64,000 nucleotides of DNA from assembly GCF_003254275.1 (NCBI RefSeq), contig NZ_QKZK01000019.1, forward strand, positions 1 through 64,000. The letters are read 5' to 3'. The notes beneath the pieces were generated by a model that saw only the letters and a program-made list of their open reading frames with translations, was not told where the DNA came from and ran no database searches. Position numbers and translations under genes: made by a program. Each line of letters starts with the position of its first letter. The first letter of the stretch is position 1. Positions 7,424-15,518 of this stretch are shown piece by piece. The DNA comes from Breznakibacter xylanolyticus (lineage in GTDB: Bacteria; Bacteroidota; Bacteroidia; Bacteroidales; Marinilabiliaceae).

Positions 7424-8551
7424 TTATTGACCATTAGGCATCACAATGCTTACCAAGGGATGCTCATCAAATGATTGATGATAAAACTCAGTATCAACAA
7501 TGGGGCGATATAAATAAAACATCTTTTGCACCCCTTTACCCTTCACTTTCAACGGAACCCGTTCGATGGTTTTAAAATAATCTCGCACCAATTCATTGGT
7601 CTTTTCCGATAGGTTGATTTGCATAGGATCGGCATGTTGCTGCATTCGGGCTGCCGTATTAATAGTGTCACCAAATACGTCGAAATGATAATTCTCACGC
7701 CCGATGAGTCCGGCAAACATATCGCCCGAATGAATACCGATGCGCAATCGCCAACGGGTAGGGTGTTTTTTATTTCGCAAACTCACAAAATTGATCATAT
7801 CTACCGCAGCACGAGCTAATTTAACGGCATGCAACGGTTCCGCCTCCGGAAATCCACACGAAGCTAAATAAGCATCGCCAATGGTCTTGATTTTCTCACA
7901 CCCGTGATAGTGCATAATTTCATCGAATGCCGGAAACAATGAATTCAACTCATTAAACATACACTTGGGTGACATGCTATTGGTGGTGGTGGTAAAGTCC
8001 ACCAAATCGGCAAATAACACCGACACTTCCTTATAACGCCGGGGCTTGACAAAACCATCATTCAAAATCTCCTTCACCACACTCTCGGGCAAATAGCCTT
8101 TTATGATATTATGTGTTCTTTGACGTTCATGATTCAACAACACTGTCTGTTCTCGTAATTTATTGTAAGCACTCGTGAGCGCCAACACCGATCTCACCCG
8201 GGCTATCAACTCGATGCCATCAATGGGCTTACGTATATAATCGATGGCGCCGGCTTCCAAAGCCAACCGGATATTTTCACTCTCGGTAAAACCCGAAGAG
8301 ATGATAACCGGAATATCCTTCAGTGCGTCATTTTTTTTCATTCGCTGCAAAGCCTCGTAACCCGACATTTCGGGCATCTCCCAATCCATGATCACCAAAT
8401 CGGGACGCGCAGCATGAGCCATTTTGCACGCTTCTTTCCCGTTCATGGCAAAGAGATACTGAAACGGCTCATTCAACTCATTGAGCAATGAGGCGATCAG
8501 CTCGGAGATAATTCGCATATCATCAACAATCAAAATCTTAACGGCACTCAT
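7424..8551 (-). CDS. Receiver domain-adenylate cyclase fusion
   Basis: The 375-residue cytoplasmic protein joins a receiver domain (1-122, phospho-Asp56 in LVIMDWEMPEMSG, Lys108 in YIRKPI) through a helical linker (about 125-165) to a class III nucleotide cyclase domain (about 172-360). Metal-binding aspartates are Asp182 (LFADLVDF) and Asp226 (TIGDAY). The base-specifying positions are Lys222 (KIKTIG) and Asp291 (FDVFGDTINTAARM), which is the adenylate rather than the guanylate combination. Transition-state residues Asn298 and Arg302 are also present. It should make cAMP under control of phosphorylation by an unlinked kinase. No kinase gene adjoins it; the degenerate hybrid kinase about 3 kb to the left is on the same strand but separated by other genes. 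Confidence 0.9.
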   Translation of the reverse strand: MSAVKILIVDDMRIISELIASLLNELNEPFQYLFAMNGKEACKMAHAARPDLVIMDWEMPEMSGYEALQRMKKNDALKDIPVIISSGFTESENIRLALEAGAIDYIRKPIDGIELIARVRSVLALTSAYNKLREQTVLLNHERQRTHNIIKGYLPESVVKEILNDGFVKPRRYKEVSVLFADLVDFTTTTNSMSPKCMFNELNSLFPAFDEIMHYHGCEKIKTIGDAYLASCGFPEAEPLHAVKLARAAVDMINFVSLRNKKHPTRWRLRIGIHSGDMFAGLIGRENYHFDVFGDTINTAARMQQHADPMQINLSEKTNELVRDYFKTIERVPLKVKGKGVQKMFYLYRPIVDTEFYHQSFDEHPLVSIVMPNGQ

Positions 8552-8625
8552 GGCTAATTTTTATTCAAATATAAAAAATGTAAAATTGCAATACAATTTC
8601 TTTAACGGCCATCTATTAAGGAAGG

Positions 8626-8656
8626 TTTGCTTTTTTGACGAGAGTCGTTATTTTTA
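8626..8656 (+). promoter_or_regulatory. Promoter of the cupin gene
   Basis: TTTG at 8626-8629 and TATTTTTA at 8649-8656 are 19 bases apart, the Bacteroidota sigma-factor spacing. The last base of the -7 box is A instead of G. Transcription would start near 8663, favouring the start codon at 8674 over ATG 8659. Confidence 0.5.
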
Positions 8657-8673
8657 ACATGGAAGTCACGGAA

Positions 8674-9192
8674 ATGTCGTTCATTTTTGACAAAATTGCC
8701 GACCATCCATTTTACACACCACACATGATCATCATTGACAACGCAACCCTCAGCTCCCTCAGCCAAAAAGCGGCAACATCACCCCGCTTGCGCCAGGGAA
8801 ACAACTACCATGCCAAATTAACCGACCCGCTACAGAGGATGCTCAACGCTTTTGAACCGGGCACATATGTCCGCCCACATCGGCACATCGACCAACAAAA
8901 ACGCGAAGTATTTATCATCCTGAAAGGGCGATTACTGGTGATGTTTTTTGACGACGAGGGACTTGAGACCCATCGAATAGAGCTATCGTCAGCAAGTGGA
9001 ATTCACGCAGTGGAAATTGCACCCGATGAGTGGCACATGGCGACAGCCCTTGAACCCGGCACGGTGGTGTACGAAATAAAAGATGGCCCTTATGACCCTG
9101 CCACTGACAAACAATTTGCCCCATGGGCTCCTGAAGAAACCGATGCGGCTGCAGCGACCGCCTGGCTCAATGAACGATTAGCAGAAGGCTAA
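8674..9192 (+). CDS. WbuC-family cupin metalloprotein
   Basis: A 172-residue protein with the cupin signature YVRPHRHIDQQKREVFIILK and second motif VEIAPDEWHMATALEPGTVV, giving metal-binding residues His, His, Glu and His. The segments SPRLRQGNNYHAKLTDPLQR and KDGPYDPATDKQFAPWAP are distinctive for the WbuC family, named from an E. coli O-antigen cluster but widespread as a solitary gene. The biochemical role is not established; a small-molecule or sugar-processing cupin is likely. An upstream in-frame ATG at 8659 and TTG at 8635 are less likely starts because a promoter overlaps them. It is a single gene next to the tRNA-Phe pair. Confidence 0.85.
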   Translation: MSFIFDKIADHPFYTPHMIIIDNATLSSLSQKAATSPRLRQGNNYHAKLTDPLQRMLNAFEPGTYVRPHRHIDQQKREVFIILKGRLLVMFFDDEGLETHRIELSSASGIHAVEIAPDEWHMATALEPGTVVYEIKDGPYDPATDKQFAPWAPEETDAAAATAWLNERLAEG

Positions 9193-9225
9193 AAATACCA
9201 TGATGGCCATGCCCCAAGAGCACCA

Positions 9226-9259
9226 AATAAAAAAGGGAAACACTTACGCGTTTCCCTTT
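9226..9259 (-). terminator. Terminator of the tRNA-Phe pair
   Basis: On the minus strand AAAGGGAAAC pairs with GTTTCCCTTT around an 8-base loop and is followed by a T-rich run. It begins 7 bases after the end of the second tRNA in transcription order. Confidence 0.8.
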
Positions 9260-9265
9260 CATTTG

Positions 9266-9338
9266 TGGTGCCACCAGGAATCGAACCGGGGACACAAGGA
9301 TTTTCAGTCCTTTGCTCTACCAACTGAGCTATGGCACC
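9266..9338 (-). tRNA. tRNA-Phe (GAA), second of a tandem pair
   Basis: A 73-base cloverleaf with acceptor GGTGCCA/TGGCACC, D-loop AGCTCAGTTGGTAGAGC, anticodon stem GGACT-GAA-AATCC and T-arm CCGGTTCGAATCCTGG. The anticodon GAA reads phenylalanine codons. The 3' CCA is not encoded (the template continues CAA after the discriminator A). It follows its twin by 27 bases on the same transcript. Confidence 0.97.
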
Positions 9339-9365
9339 ATCGCAGAAAATCTTTTTTTTAAGAAG

Positions 9366-9438
9366 TGGTACCACCAGGAATCGAACCGGGGACACAAGGA
9401 TTTTCAGTCCTTTGCTCTACCAACTGAGCTATGGTACC
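9366..9438 (-). tRNA. tRNA-Phe (GAA), first of a tandem pair
   Basis: Identical to the neighbouring tRNA-Phe except for one base pair of the acceptor stem: GGTACCA/TGGTACC instead of GGTGCCA/TGGCACC. Both strands of the stem changed, so pairing is kept. The 3' CCA is not encoded. A strong promoter lies directly upstream at 9456-9485 on the minus strand. Confidence 0.97.
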
Positions 9439-9455
9439 ATCTGCTTTTGCGGTTG

Positions 9456-9485
9456 CAAATATACGGAAAGATTTATCACTTCAAA
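9456..9485 (-). promoter_or_regulatory. Promoter of the tRNA-Phe operon
   Basis: On the minus strand TTTG (9482-9485) is followed after 18 bases by TATATTTG (9456-9463), a near-ideal Bacteroidota promoter. The -7 box ends 17 bases before the first tRNA. Confidence 0.8.
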
Positions 9486-9520
9486 ACCATTCGCCCACAT
9501 TTTACGTTCTTTTTTTATGC

Positions 9521-9555
9521 CCTCAGGTTAATTCAACTGAGGTTTAGTATCTTTG
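9521..9555 (+). promoter_or_regulatory. Promoter with inverted repeat, M16 peptidase gene
   Basis: TATCTTTG at 9548-9555 is a good -7 box, 17 bases before the ATG at 9573. Upstream, CCTCAG (9521-9526) and CTGAGG (9537-9542) form an inverted repeat across the -33 position, where no TTTG is seen. The repeat may be an operator, which would fit a weak or activated promoter. Confidence 0.45.
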
Positions 9556-9572
9556 CTCCGCAAAATTTTATC

Positions 9573-10793
9573 ATGGTTATAGAAACACATCTGCTTTCCA
9601 ACGGCATTCGCATCATTCATACCCATCACCATTCTCCGGTCGGGAATTGTGCCCTCATCATCAACACCGGCTCACGCGACGAGGCGCCAAATGAACACGG
9701 GATGGCTCACTTTATTGAACACGTCATATTTAAGGGCACCAAAAAACGCAAAGCTTTCCATATCCTGAGCCGACTTGATGATGTGGGAGGCGAACTCAAC
9801 GCCTACACCACAAAGGAAGAGACCTGCATCTATGCCTCGTTTCTTAAAGAAGATTACGATCGCGCCCTCGAACTCATTCACGACATCACCTTCAACTCGA
9901 TTTTTCCCAACAAGGAACTGGAAAAAGAGAAGGAAGTCATTGTCGATGAAATCAATTCCTACAAAGACAGTCCATCGGAACTGATTTTCGATGACTTTGA
10001 AGAACTCATCTACCCTAACGACCCCATGGGGCGCAACATACTGGGCACGGCCGAAACACTGCGAACCTTTACTCGCGAAGATGTGCTGCGATTCATTGCC
10101 AACAACTACCATACCGACCAAATGGTCATTTGCAGCGTGGGAAATATCGCATTTAAACGCTTGTGCAACCTGTGCGAACGATATTTCGGTTCGGTGAAAC
10201 CGAACCTGCGCTCACAGATGCGTCGGGAAGTCACCCCGTACGTTCCCCAACAAAAAGAGGTCAAGATGGACACCTATCAAAGCCACATGATCATTGGCAA
10301 CGTGGCCTACGACCTAAACCACCCTAAACGGTTGGGTCTGCATCTGCTCAACAACATACTGGGCGGCCCCGGCAGCAACTCACGCCTGAATATGTCGCTG
10401 CGCGAGAAAAACGGCATCGCCTATAACGTCGAATCGAGTTATTCTCCTTATTTCAACACGGGCGTGTTTACCATTTACTTTGGCACCGATGAAGAGAATT
10501 TGGCCCGAAGCATGCGCATCATCAACAAAGAACTTAACCTGCTGCGTAACCAGACCATGGGCTCGCTACAACTACACAAAGCCCAACGACAGCTCAAAGG
10601 TCAAATGACCATTGCCACCGAAAATAAAGAAAGCCTGATGCTCTCGCTGGGAAAGAGTTTTTTGCTTTATGACAAAGTAGATGCGCTGGAAACCATCTAC
10701 CAAAAAATTGACGCCATCACAGCCACCGATTTAATGGAAATCGCCAACGACATTCTGGCGCCCGAAAAACTATCGTACCTCACCTATCGCTAA
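9573..10793 (+). CDS. M16 family zinc peptidase (PqqL/YmxG type)
   Basis: A 406-residue protein whose HFIEH motif (in NEHGMAHFIEHVIFKGT, about residues 42-58) is the inverted zinc-binding HxxEH, with the distal Glu in KEKEVIVDEINSYKD. The second half has the typical substrate-clamping domain and the segment GGPGSNSRLNMSLREKNGIAYNVESS, shortened here in use to LREKNGIAY. There is no signal peptide, so it is probably cytoplasmic, like bacterial mitochondrial-processing-peptidase relatives of about 400 residues. The start was chosen at 9573 because upstream codons overlap the tRNA genes and the promoter box. The O-methyltransferase gene follows after 13 bases, so the two are probably cotranscribed. 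Confidence 0.9.
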   Translation: MVIETHLLSNGIRIIHTHHHSPVGNCALIINTGSRDEAPNEHGMAHFIEHVIFKGTKKRKAFHILSRLDDVGGELNAYTTKEETCIYASFLKEDYDRALELIHDITFNSIFPNKELEKEKEVIVDEINSYKDSPSELIFDDFEELIYPNDPMGRNILGTAETLRTFTREDVLRFIANNYHTDQMVICSVGNIAFKRLCNLCERYFGSVKPNLRSQMRREVTPYVPQQKEVKMDTYQSHMIIGNVAYDLNHPKRLGLHLLNNILGGPGSNSRLNMSLREKNGIAYNVESSYSPYFNTGVFTIYFGTDEENLARSMRIINKELNLLRNQTMGSLQLHKAQRQLKGQMTIATENKESLMLSLGKSFLLYDKVDALETIYQKIDAITATDLMEIANDILAPEKLSYLTYR

Positions 10794-10806
10794 ATCATTA
10801 CACACC

Positions 10807-11448
10807 ATGAATCCCAATATAGATCTGGAACAATACATTCTTTCGCACATCGACCCCGAGGATGCCATTCTCACCGAACTAACGCGGCAAACACACCTTA
10901 AAGTGTTGCGATCGCGCATGCTCAGTGGCCATCTGCAGGGTCAACTACTTTACCTGCTGGTAAAGATGCTCAACCCCAAACGCATTCTCGAAATTGGAAC
11001 CTTCACCGGCTATTCGGCCATTTGCATGGCCAAAGGTATGCGCGAGAGCGGCCTTCTGCACACCATCGAAATCAACGACGAGCTGTGCCCCATGATTGAG
11101 TCGTTCATCCATAAAAGCGGCAACAACGGGCGCATCCAACTGCATCAAGGCAGCGCCATAGACATCGTGCCCACCCTCAATGAGACTTTCGACCTGGTGT
11201 TCATGGACGGTGACAAGCGCGAATACCCGGACTATTATCCGCTCATCATGGCCAAGCTGCGCCCGGGCGGTGTCATCCTGGCCGACAACGTACTGTGGGA
11301 CGGAAAAGTGGTACAACCCCTCGATCCCAATGACCGTTACACCAAAGGCATTCTTGAATTTAACGACATGGTGCGCGACGACCAGCGCGTTGAAAAAGTT
11401 ATCCTCCCCATTCGCGATGGTATCACGCTTGTTCGAAAAAAGGAGTAA
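10807..11448 (+). CDS. SAM-dependent O-methyltransferase
   Basis: A 213-residue class I methyltransferase of the caffeoyl-CoA/catechol O-methyltransferase type. The SAM-binding loop is ILEIGTFTGYSAICMAKGM (about 58-76), the acidic residue that holds the ribose is in LHTIEINDEL, and the metal-binding stretch is LVFMDGDKREYPDYYPLI, with LADNVLWDGKV after it. These match the metal-dependent bacterial small-molecule O-methyltransferases (YrrM-like in length). YrrM-type enzymes in some bacteria methylate tRNA wobble uridines (TrmR), so tRNA is an alternative substrate. It lies 13 bases behind the M16 peptidase gene. Confidence 0.9.
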   Translation: MNPNIDLEQYILSHIDPEDAILTELTRQTHLKVLRSRMLSGHLQGQLLYLLVKMLNPKRILEIGTFTGYSAICMAKGMRESGLLHTIEINDELCPMIESFIHKSGNNGRIQLHQGSAIDIVPTLNETFDLVFMDGDKREYPDYYPLIMAKLRPGGVILADNVLWDGKVVQPLDPNDRYTKGILEFNDMVRDDQRVEKVILPIRDGITLVRKKE

Positions 11449-11501
11449 TCCCTCTTTGGGGTCGAACTTTATGGTGCCGCCCGATGTTGTATTGCTTTAA
11501 C

Positions 11502-12014
11502 ATGAATGCAATGACAATGAAATCGACAGGCATAATTTACGGTTCAAGCATGGGCAACACCCGCTTTGTGGCAGAGAAAATAGCCAAACGCCTCCCCGGT
11601 ACCAAAGCAACATCGGCCAAAACCATGACCAGAGAGGCCATCGAGGCCTTCGACAACCTGCTTATCGGCACTTCGACCTGGGGTGTGGGCATGTTTCAGG
11701 ACGACTTTCATCAATTCTCAAAAATTCTGGAACAAAGCGACCTGACGGGTAAAACTGTCGCATTGTTCGGGCTGGGCGACCAAATGAACTACCCCGACTC
11801 GTTTTGCGACGGCATTGGAATCATTTATGACCTATTGGAGAAAAAGGGATGTCAAATCGTGGGCTTTTGGCCAACAGACGACTACAACTTCAGTGAATCA
11901 AAAGCTGTGAGAGAGGGGCAATTTGTGGGATTAGCGCTGGATGAAGACAACGAACCGGACATGACCGACTATCGCATCAAAAAATGGCTCTCCCAAATAT
12001 CTCAGGAACTATAA
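11502..12014 (+). CDS. fldA: Flavodoxin, long-chain type
   Basis: A 165-170 residue FMN-binding electron carrier. The phosphate loop is GIIYGSSMGNTRFVAEKIA, with the S/T-x-T/S-G-N-T pattern, the first FMN-flanking loop is GTSTWGVGMFQDDF (Trp stacking), and the second is GLGDQMNYPDSFCDGIGIIY (Tyr stacking). The inserted segment after the second loop makes it the long-chain class. The start may be the ATG at 11502, 11511 or 11517; the last aligns best with E. coli FldA. In Bacteroidota, flavodoxin serves pyruvate oxidoreductase and radical-SAM enzymes, and replaces ferredoxin under low iron. No regulatory box was recognised upstream. Confidence 0.92.
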   Translation: MNAMTMKSTGIIYGSSMGNTRFVAEKIAKRLPGTKATSAKTMTREAIEAFDNLLIGTSTWGVGMFQDDFHQFSKILEQSDLTGKTVALFGLGDQMNYPDSFCDGIGIIYDLLEKKGCQIVGFWPTDDYNFSESKAVREGQFVGLALDEDNEPDMTDYRIKKWLSQISQEL

Positions 12015-12024
12015 AGAAAAGGGG

Positions 12025-12297
12025 TTAAATGCGCAGTTTATCGAGGTCGCCCTTGTCGAAGAGGGTGGGATAATCGTTGACAAAATGCTCCATAACGCAG
12101 CGCATCACCGTTTCGCGAATGAAACGCGCTTTATTGTCAATCCCATGTTTTTTACAATAAGCATCCAGGGCTTCCTGTTCCTTTTCGTTAAACAAAACTT
12201 CAGCACGATGAACCCGTCGCAGCTTTGAGCGACGTTTGACGTAATCGACAGGTGTTTTAGATGATGATGCCTTGGTGGCGTTCACTTTTTTCGCCAT
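12025..12297 (-). CDS. Small ribbon-helix-helix-like protein
   Basis: A basic 90-residue protein. After a Lys-rich unstructured N-terminus, RAEVLFNEKEQEALDAYCKK gives a strand and first helix and NKARFIRETVMRCVMEHF a second helix, the layout of ribbon-helix-helix DNA-binding proteins. The C-terminal tail is VNDYPTLFDKGDLDKL. It could be a small regulator or a relative of MobC-type relaxosome proteins, but no mobilisation genes lie near. It converges with the flavodoxin gene, leaving 10 bases between stops. Confidence 0.55.
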   Translation of the reverse strand: MAKKVNATKASSSKTPVDYVKRRSKLRRVHRAEVLFNEKEQEALDAYCKKHGIDNKARFIRETVMRCVMEHFVNDYPTLFDKGDLDKLRI

Positions 12298-12388
12298 TTT
12301 GTATCGGGTAGTGTGACCGGCACAAAAGTAGCATTTTTAACCGATTTGAAATGACTGAGTTATTAAAAACAGGCAAAAAAACAGTAAC

Positions 12389-12871
12389 TCAATCAACGCG
12401 GGCGAGGATGACCACGTAATTTTTGCCGTATTTTTTGGCGCACTTGGGGCAGGTGGTGTACCACATCAAAAGCTTACCTGCTTTTAATCCCTTGGCAACC
12501 ACAGCGGCCTCATAATCGCGACACCATCTGCCGGTATCTTTAAAAGGGCCTTCGTAAACTTTACAGTAATATTGGCCACTCAGCGTGATATTGTCAACAC
12601 CCGCCACTTCTTTGCCCACGGCCAGGTAAATATCCATTCGCCATCGGGAGACATGATCTGAAAGGCAGAGCCAATCCTGAATATCGGTGCCCGAAGCAAG
12701 GATTTTTTTGTGCACTTTGCGGATGACCCCTCCAAAATTGAGTGGCAGATAAAAGAGGGTTCTCACCGGATGACGCACAAAAGGTTTTTGATGCCACTCA
12801 ACCATCTTATCGTCCCACAATTGGGGATGGAAGGGCGGACAGCAAACGGGCTCATTGGATTGAGGTGCCAT
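12389..12871 (-). CDS. Conserved cysteine-rich protein, hydrolase-like family
   Basis: A 160-residue soluble protein. Diagnostic segments are an N-terminal CC pair in EPVCCPPFHPQLWDDK, LFYLPLNFGGVIRKV, WRMDIYLAVGKEVAG and the C-terminal TTCPKCAKKYGKNYVVILA. The same set occurs in a bacterial family usually labelled hydrolase without evidence. The CC pair and CPKC could bind a metal. The start is the ATG at 12871, as upstream codons read through unrelated sequence. A small winged-helix gene lies directly upstream on the same strand, 79 bases away. Confidence 0.65.
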   Translation of the reverse strand: MAPQSNEPVCCPPFHPQLWDDKMVEWHQKPFVRHPVRTLFYLPLNFGGVIRKVHKKILASGTDIQDWLCLSDHVSRWRMDIYLAVGKEVAGVDNITLSGQYYCKVYEGPFKDTGRWCRDYEAAVVAKGLKAGKLLMWYTTCPKCAKKYGKNYVVILARVD

Positions 12872-12950
12872 GATTGATTTTTTGAAGTTAAACCGAGCAC
12901 TAAAAATACTCCCTAACGACACAAAAGTCAATACGGCACCTGTCAGCCAC

Positions 12951-13139
12951 TTACTTTTTGGGCTGCCAACAGCAACGCACGGGCGACTCGATGCGCTCAT
13001 CGGCTTTAAGCTGCTTCATGGCTTTGTCGACCTCGGTTTTGGTGAGACCGGTGGCTTTTTCAATTTCTCCGGCTTTCATGGGTTTAGCGGCTTTGGCCAT
13101 GGCATCCAATACAATTTCGGCGTGTGTCATAATGGTCAT
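12951..13139 (-). CDS. Small winged-helix DNA-binding protein
   Basis: A 62-residue protein folding as one winged helix: AEIVLDAMAKAAKPMKAGEI (helix 1 and 2 start), EKATGLTKTEVDKAMKQLKA (helix-turn-helix) and the wing ERIESPVRCCWQPKK. A family of 60-residue single-wHTH proteins ending in SPxRCxW is known in bacteria and archaea. The Cys pair in the wing could sense a metal or redox state. It precedes the cysteine-rich protein gene on the same strand and may regulate or accompany it. Confidence 0.65.
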   Translation of the reverse strand: MTIMTHAEIVLDAMAKAAKPMKAGEIEKATGLTKTEVDKAMKQLKADERIESPVRCCWQPKK

Positions 13140-13262
13140 GTTTTGTTTTTTTATCGATGCTATAACACATCAGAGCGTGAAATGTTGCAGATGATGCTTG
13201 AAGAACGAAAAAAGGCGCCCACCCTTCGATGAACGCCCATGAAACTTTTTTTGCTGAATCGT

Positions 13263-14630
13263 TTATGCTCCCACTATTTCGATGAGCTGCGCCAAATCGA
13301 CCAACTGCTGCTGACCGGATTGCATGGCCTTGAGCATGATTTTTTGCTGGTTCATCTCCTCATCGCCAATGATGGCCACAAAGGGAATCTGCTTTTTATC
13401 GGCGTAGCCCATCTGTTTTTTCATTTTGTCGCTGTTGTCGGGATAGAGCTCGGCGTTGATGCCGGCCTGACGCACCTGAGCCAACAACCCTAAAGCGTAC
13501 AACGCTTCTTTTTCGCCAAAATTAACGAAGAGCACCTTCGTGGTTGCTGCATGATTCTCGGGAAAAAGGTCGAGTTGCGTCATCACGTCATAAATGCGGT
13601 CGGCACCGAAGGAGATGCCCACGCCCGACACGTTTTTGAGACCGAAGATGCCGGTGAGGTCGTCGTAGCGACCGCCGCCGGTGATGCTGCCAATGGCCAC
13701 ATCCTTGGCCTTGACTTCAAAGATGGCGCCGGTGTAATAGTTGAGGCCGCGTGCCAGGGTGAGATCCAATTCCACATCGAGCGACAGGCCAATGGCCGCC
13801 ACGGTGCTGAGGATGGTCTCCACCTCCTCGATGCCCTTGACACCAATGGCCGAGCTGCCAATGACGCTGCGAATCACACTCAGCTTTTCGGCATTGGTGC
13901 CGGTGAGTTGAATGATGGGCTGAAGCCGGTCGATGGCCTCCTGTGGGAGCCCTTTCTCGGCCAGTTCCTGATTCACCTTGTCGAGGCCAATTTTATCGAG
14001 TTTGTCGATGGCCACAGTGATGTCGATGATGCGCTCGGGCTGGCCGATGGTTTCGGCAATGCCGGCCAATATCTTGCGGTTGTTGAGCTTGAGCAGCACA
14101 TTGATATTAAGACGTCGGTACACCTCATCAACAATCTGCATCAACTCCACCTCGTTGAGCAGGGAGTTGCTCCCCACCACATCCACGTCGCACTGAAAGA
14201 ACTCTCGGTAGCGCCCTTTTTGGGGTCTGTCGGCCCGCCACACGGGCTGAATTTGATAACGCTTAAAGGGGAAGGTGATGTCGTTTTGATACTGCACCAC
14301 AAAACGGGCAAAAGGCACGGTGAGGTCGTAACGAAGACCCTTTTCGCTGATTTGTGACGTGACTTTGGTGGAATTTTTTTCGGCCAGCAAGGTTGCATCG
14401 GCATCCTTAAGATAGTCGCCCGAGTTGAGGATTTTAAACAACAGTTTGTCGCCCTCCTCGCCATATTTTCCCATCAGGGTGGAGAGGTTTTCCATGGCAG
14501 GCGTTTCGATGGGCAGATAGCCGTAACGCTGAAACACCCCCTTAACGGTGTCGAAAATATAGTTGCGCCGCACCATTTCGGCGGGCGAAAAATCGCGTGT
14601 TCCCTTTGGGATAGATGGTTTTTGAGCCAT
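13263..14630 (-). CDS. hisS: Histidyl-tRNA synthetase
   Basis: A 455-residue class II aminoacyl-tRNA synthetase. It begins [20 protein letters not shown], contains motif 2 in [19 protein letters not shown], the histidine-binding signature [15 protein letters not shown] and GGRYDDL, and ends in an anticodon-binding domain (about residues 355-455). The start is the ATG at 14630; in-frame codons further up overlap the promoter side of the divergent TetR gene. Length and motifs are normal for a Bacteroidota HisRS. Confidence 0.96.
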   Translation of the reverse strand: MAQKPSIPKGTRDFSPAEMVRRNYIFDTVKGVFQRYGYLPIETPAMENLSTLMGKYGEEGDKLLFKILNSGDYLKDADATLLAEKNSTKVTSQISEKGLRYDLTVPFARFVVQYQNDITFPFKRYQIQPVWRADRPQKGRYREFFQCDVDVVGSNSLLNEVELMQIVDEVYRRLNINVLLKLNNRKILAGIAETIGQPERIIDITVAIDKLDKIGLDKVNQELAEKGLPQEAIDRLQPIIQLTGTNAEKLSVIRSVIGSSAIGVKGIEEVETILSTVAAIGLSLDVELDLTLARGLNYYTGAIFEVKAKDVAIGSITGGGRYDDLTGIFGLKNVSGVGISFGADRIYDVMTQLDLFPENHAATTKVLFVNFGEKEALYALGLLAQVRQAGINAELYPDNSDKMKKQMGYADKKQIPFVAIIGDEEMNQQKIMLKAMQSGQQQLVDLAQLIEIVGA

Positions 14631-14816
14631 GACAAATCGTGTATTGAATAGAGCCGGCAAATTTATCAATTTTTGAATCAATAAAAAGGTCAGCGCCATC
14701 AACCTCCATCGCCAAAGTGCCAATGCGTCCCCATTGGGATGAATAGCAAAGTTCCTTCGCTTGATTCCTTCGCCCACATTTCCGGCATCTTAAAAAAAAA
14801 GTTAAATCACGAAAGC

Positions 14817-14850
14817 TTTTGGCGTACCAAAAGTTTTCGGATTACATTTG
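14817..14850 (+). promoter_or_regulatory. Promoter of the TetR gene
   Basis: TTTTGG (14817-14822) and TACATTTG (14843-14850) lie 21 bases apart, matching the Bacteroidota consensus. The -7 box ends 20 bases before the ATG at 14871, which supports that start. Confidence 0.65.
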
Positions 14851-14870
14851 CGTCCATCAATGAACAGATT

Positions 14871-15494
14871 ATGGACCTGAAAACACGCATCATCGAAGAA
14901 GCCTCCAAGCAGTTTCTTCAATACGGCATCCGTGCCATTACCATGGACGAGATTGCCAAAAACCTGGGCATCTCCAAACGCACCGTTTACGAAACCTTTA
15001 AGGACAAAGACACCCTGGTGAGCTGCTGCATCGACTTTATACAAGAAAGCCACCTGATTAAACAGCAAGCCATTGAATTGCAAAGTGAAAATGTGATTCA
15101 AACCTTTTTCAAGATGCTGATGGAAGGGATCAAAATCATGAAAACCACCAATCCTCTCTTCTTTAAAGACCTGCAAAAATACCACCACCCCGTGTGGAAA
15201 GGGTGCGCCAAACGCCAGGAAGAGAAAAAACGTGACCACATGAACGCCCAGTTGCGCAAAGGCATTGAGCAGGGCTTCTTGCGCAGCGACATCAACCCCG
15301 ACATTGTCACCCGCATCTTGTTTGAACAGATGAACATCTTAGGCAACGACGAAGTATTCCCCCCTGAGAAGTTCGACAGAACCGAGGTGTTCGAGAACAT
15401 CCTGGTGAACTTTGTGCGAGGCATCTCGACCATGAAAGGCATGCAGATGATTGACGAATTGCAGGTGCAATACAAATCCAACGAATTACGCTAA
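14871..15494 (+). CDS. TetR-family regulator of the RND efflux operon
   Basis: A 207-residue regulator. Residues 1-50 form the TetR helix-turn-helix domain: IIEEASKQFLQYGIRAITMD, EIAKNLGISKRTVYETFKDK. The rest is a helical ligand-binding and dimer domain. The TolC-like gene starts 24 bases after its stop, so it is the first gene of an operon with the outer-membrane channel, adaptor, pump and PII-like protein. By analogy with TtgR and AcrR it probably represses its own operon and is released by pump substrates. No clear palindrome overlapping the promoter was found. Confidence 0.88.
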   Translation: MDLKTRIIEEASKQFLQYGIRAITMDEIAKNLGISKRTVYETFKDKDTLVSCCIDFIQESHLIKQQAIELQSENVIQTFFKMLMEGIKIMKTTNPLFFKDLQKYHHPVWKGCAKRQEEKKRDHMNAQLRKGIEQGFLRSDINPDIVTRILFEQMNILGNDEVFPPEKFDRTEVFENILVNFVRGISTMKGMQMIDELQVQYKSNELR

Positions 15495-15518
15495 TACATT
15501 ATAATACCATCAACAACG

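Noticed and set aside
9312-9572. Extended N-terminus of the M16 peptidase
   Set aside because: The added codons run through the tRNA-Phe genes on the other strand and the promoter region.
13200-13262. Terminator of hisS
   Set aside because: GGCGCC followed by T-run is present on the minus strand, but I could not build a convincing stem.
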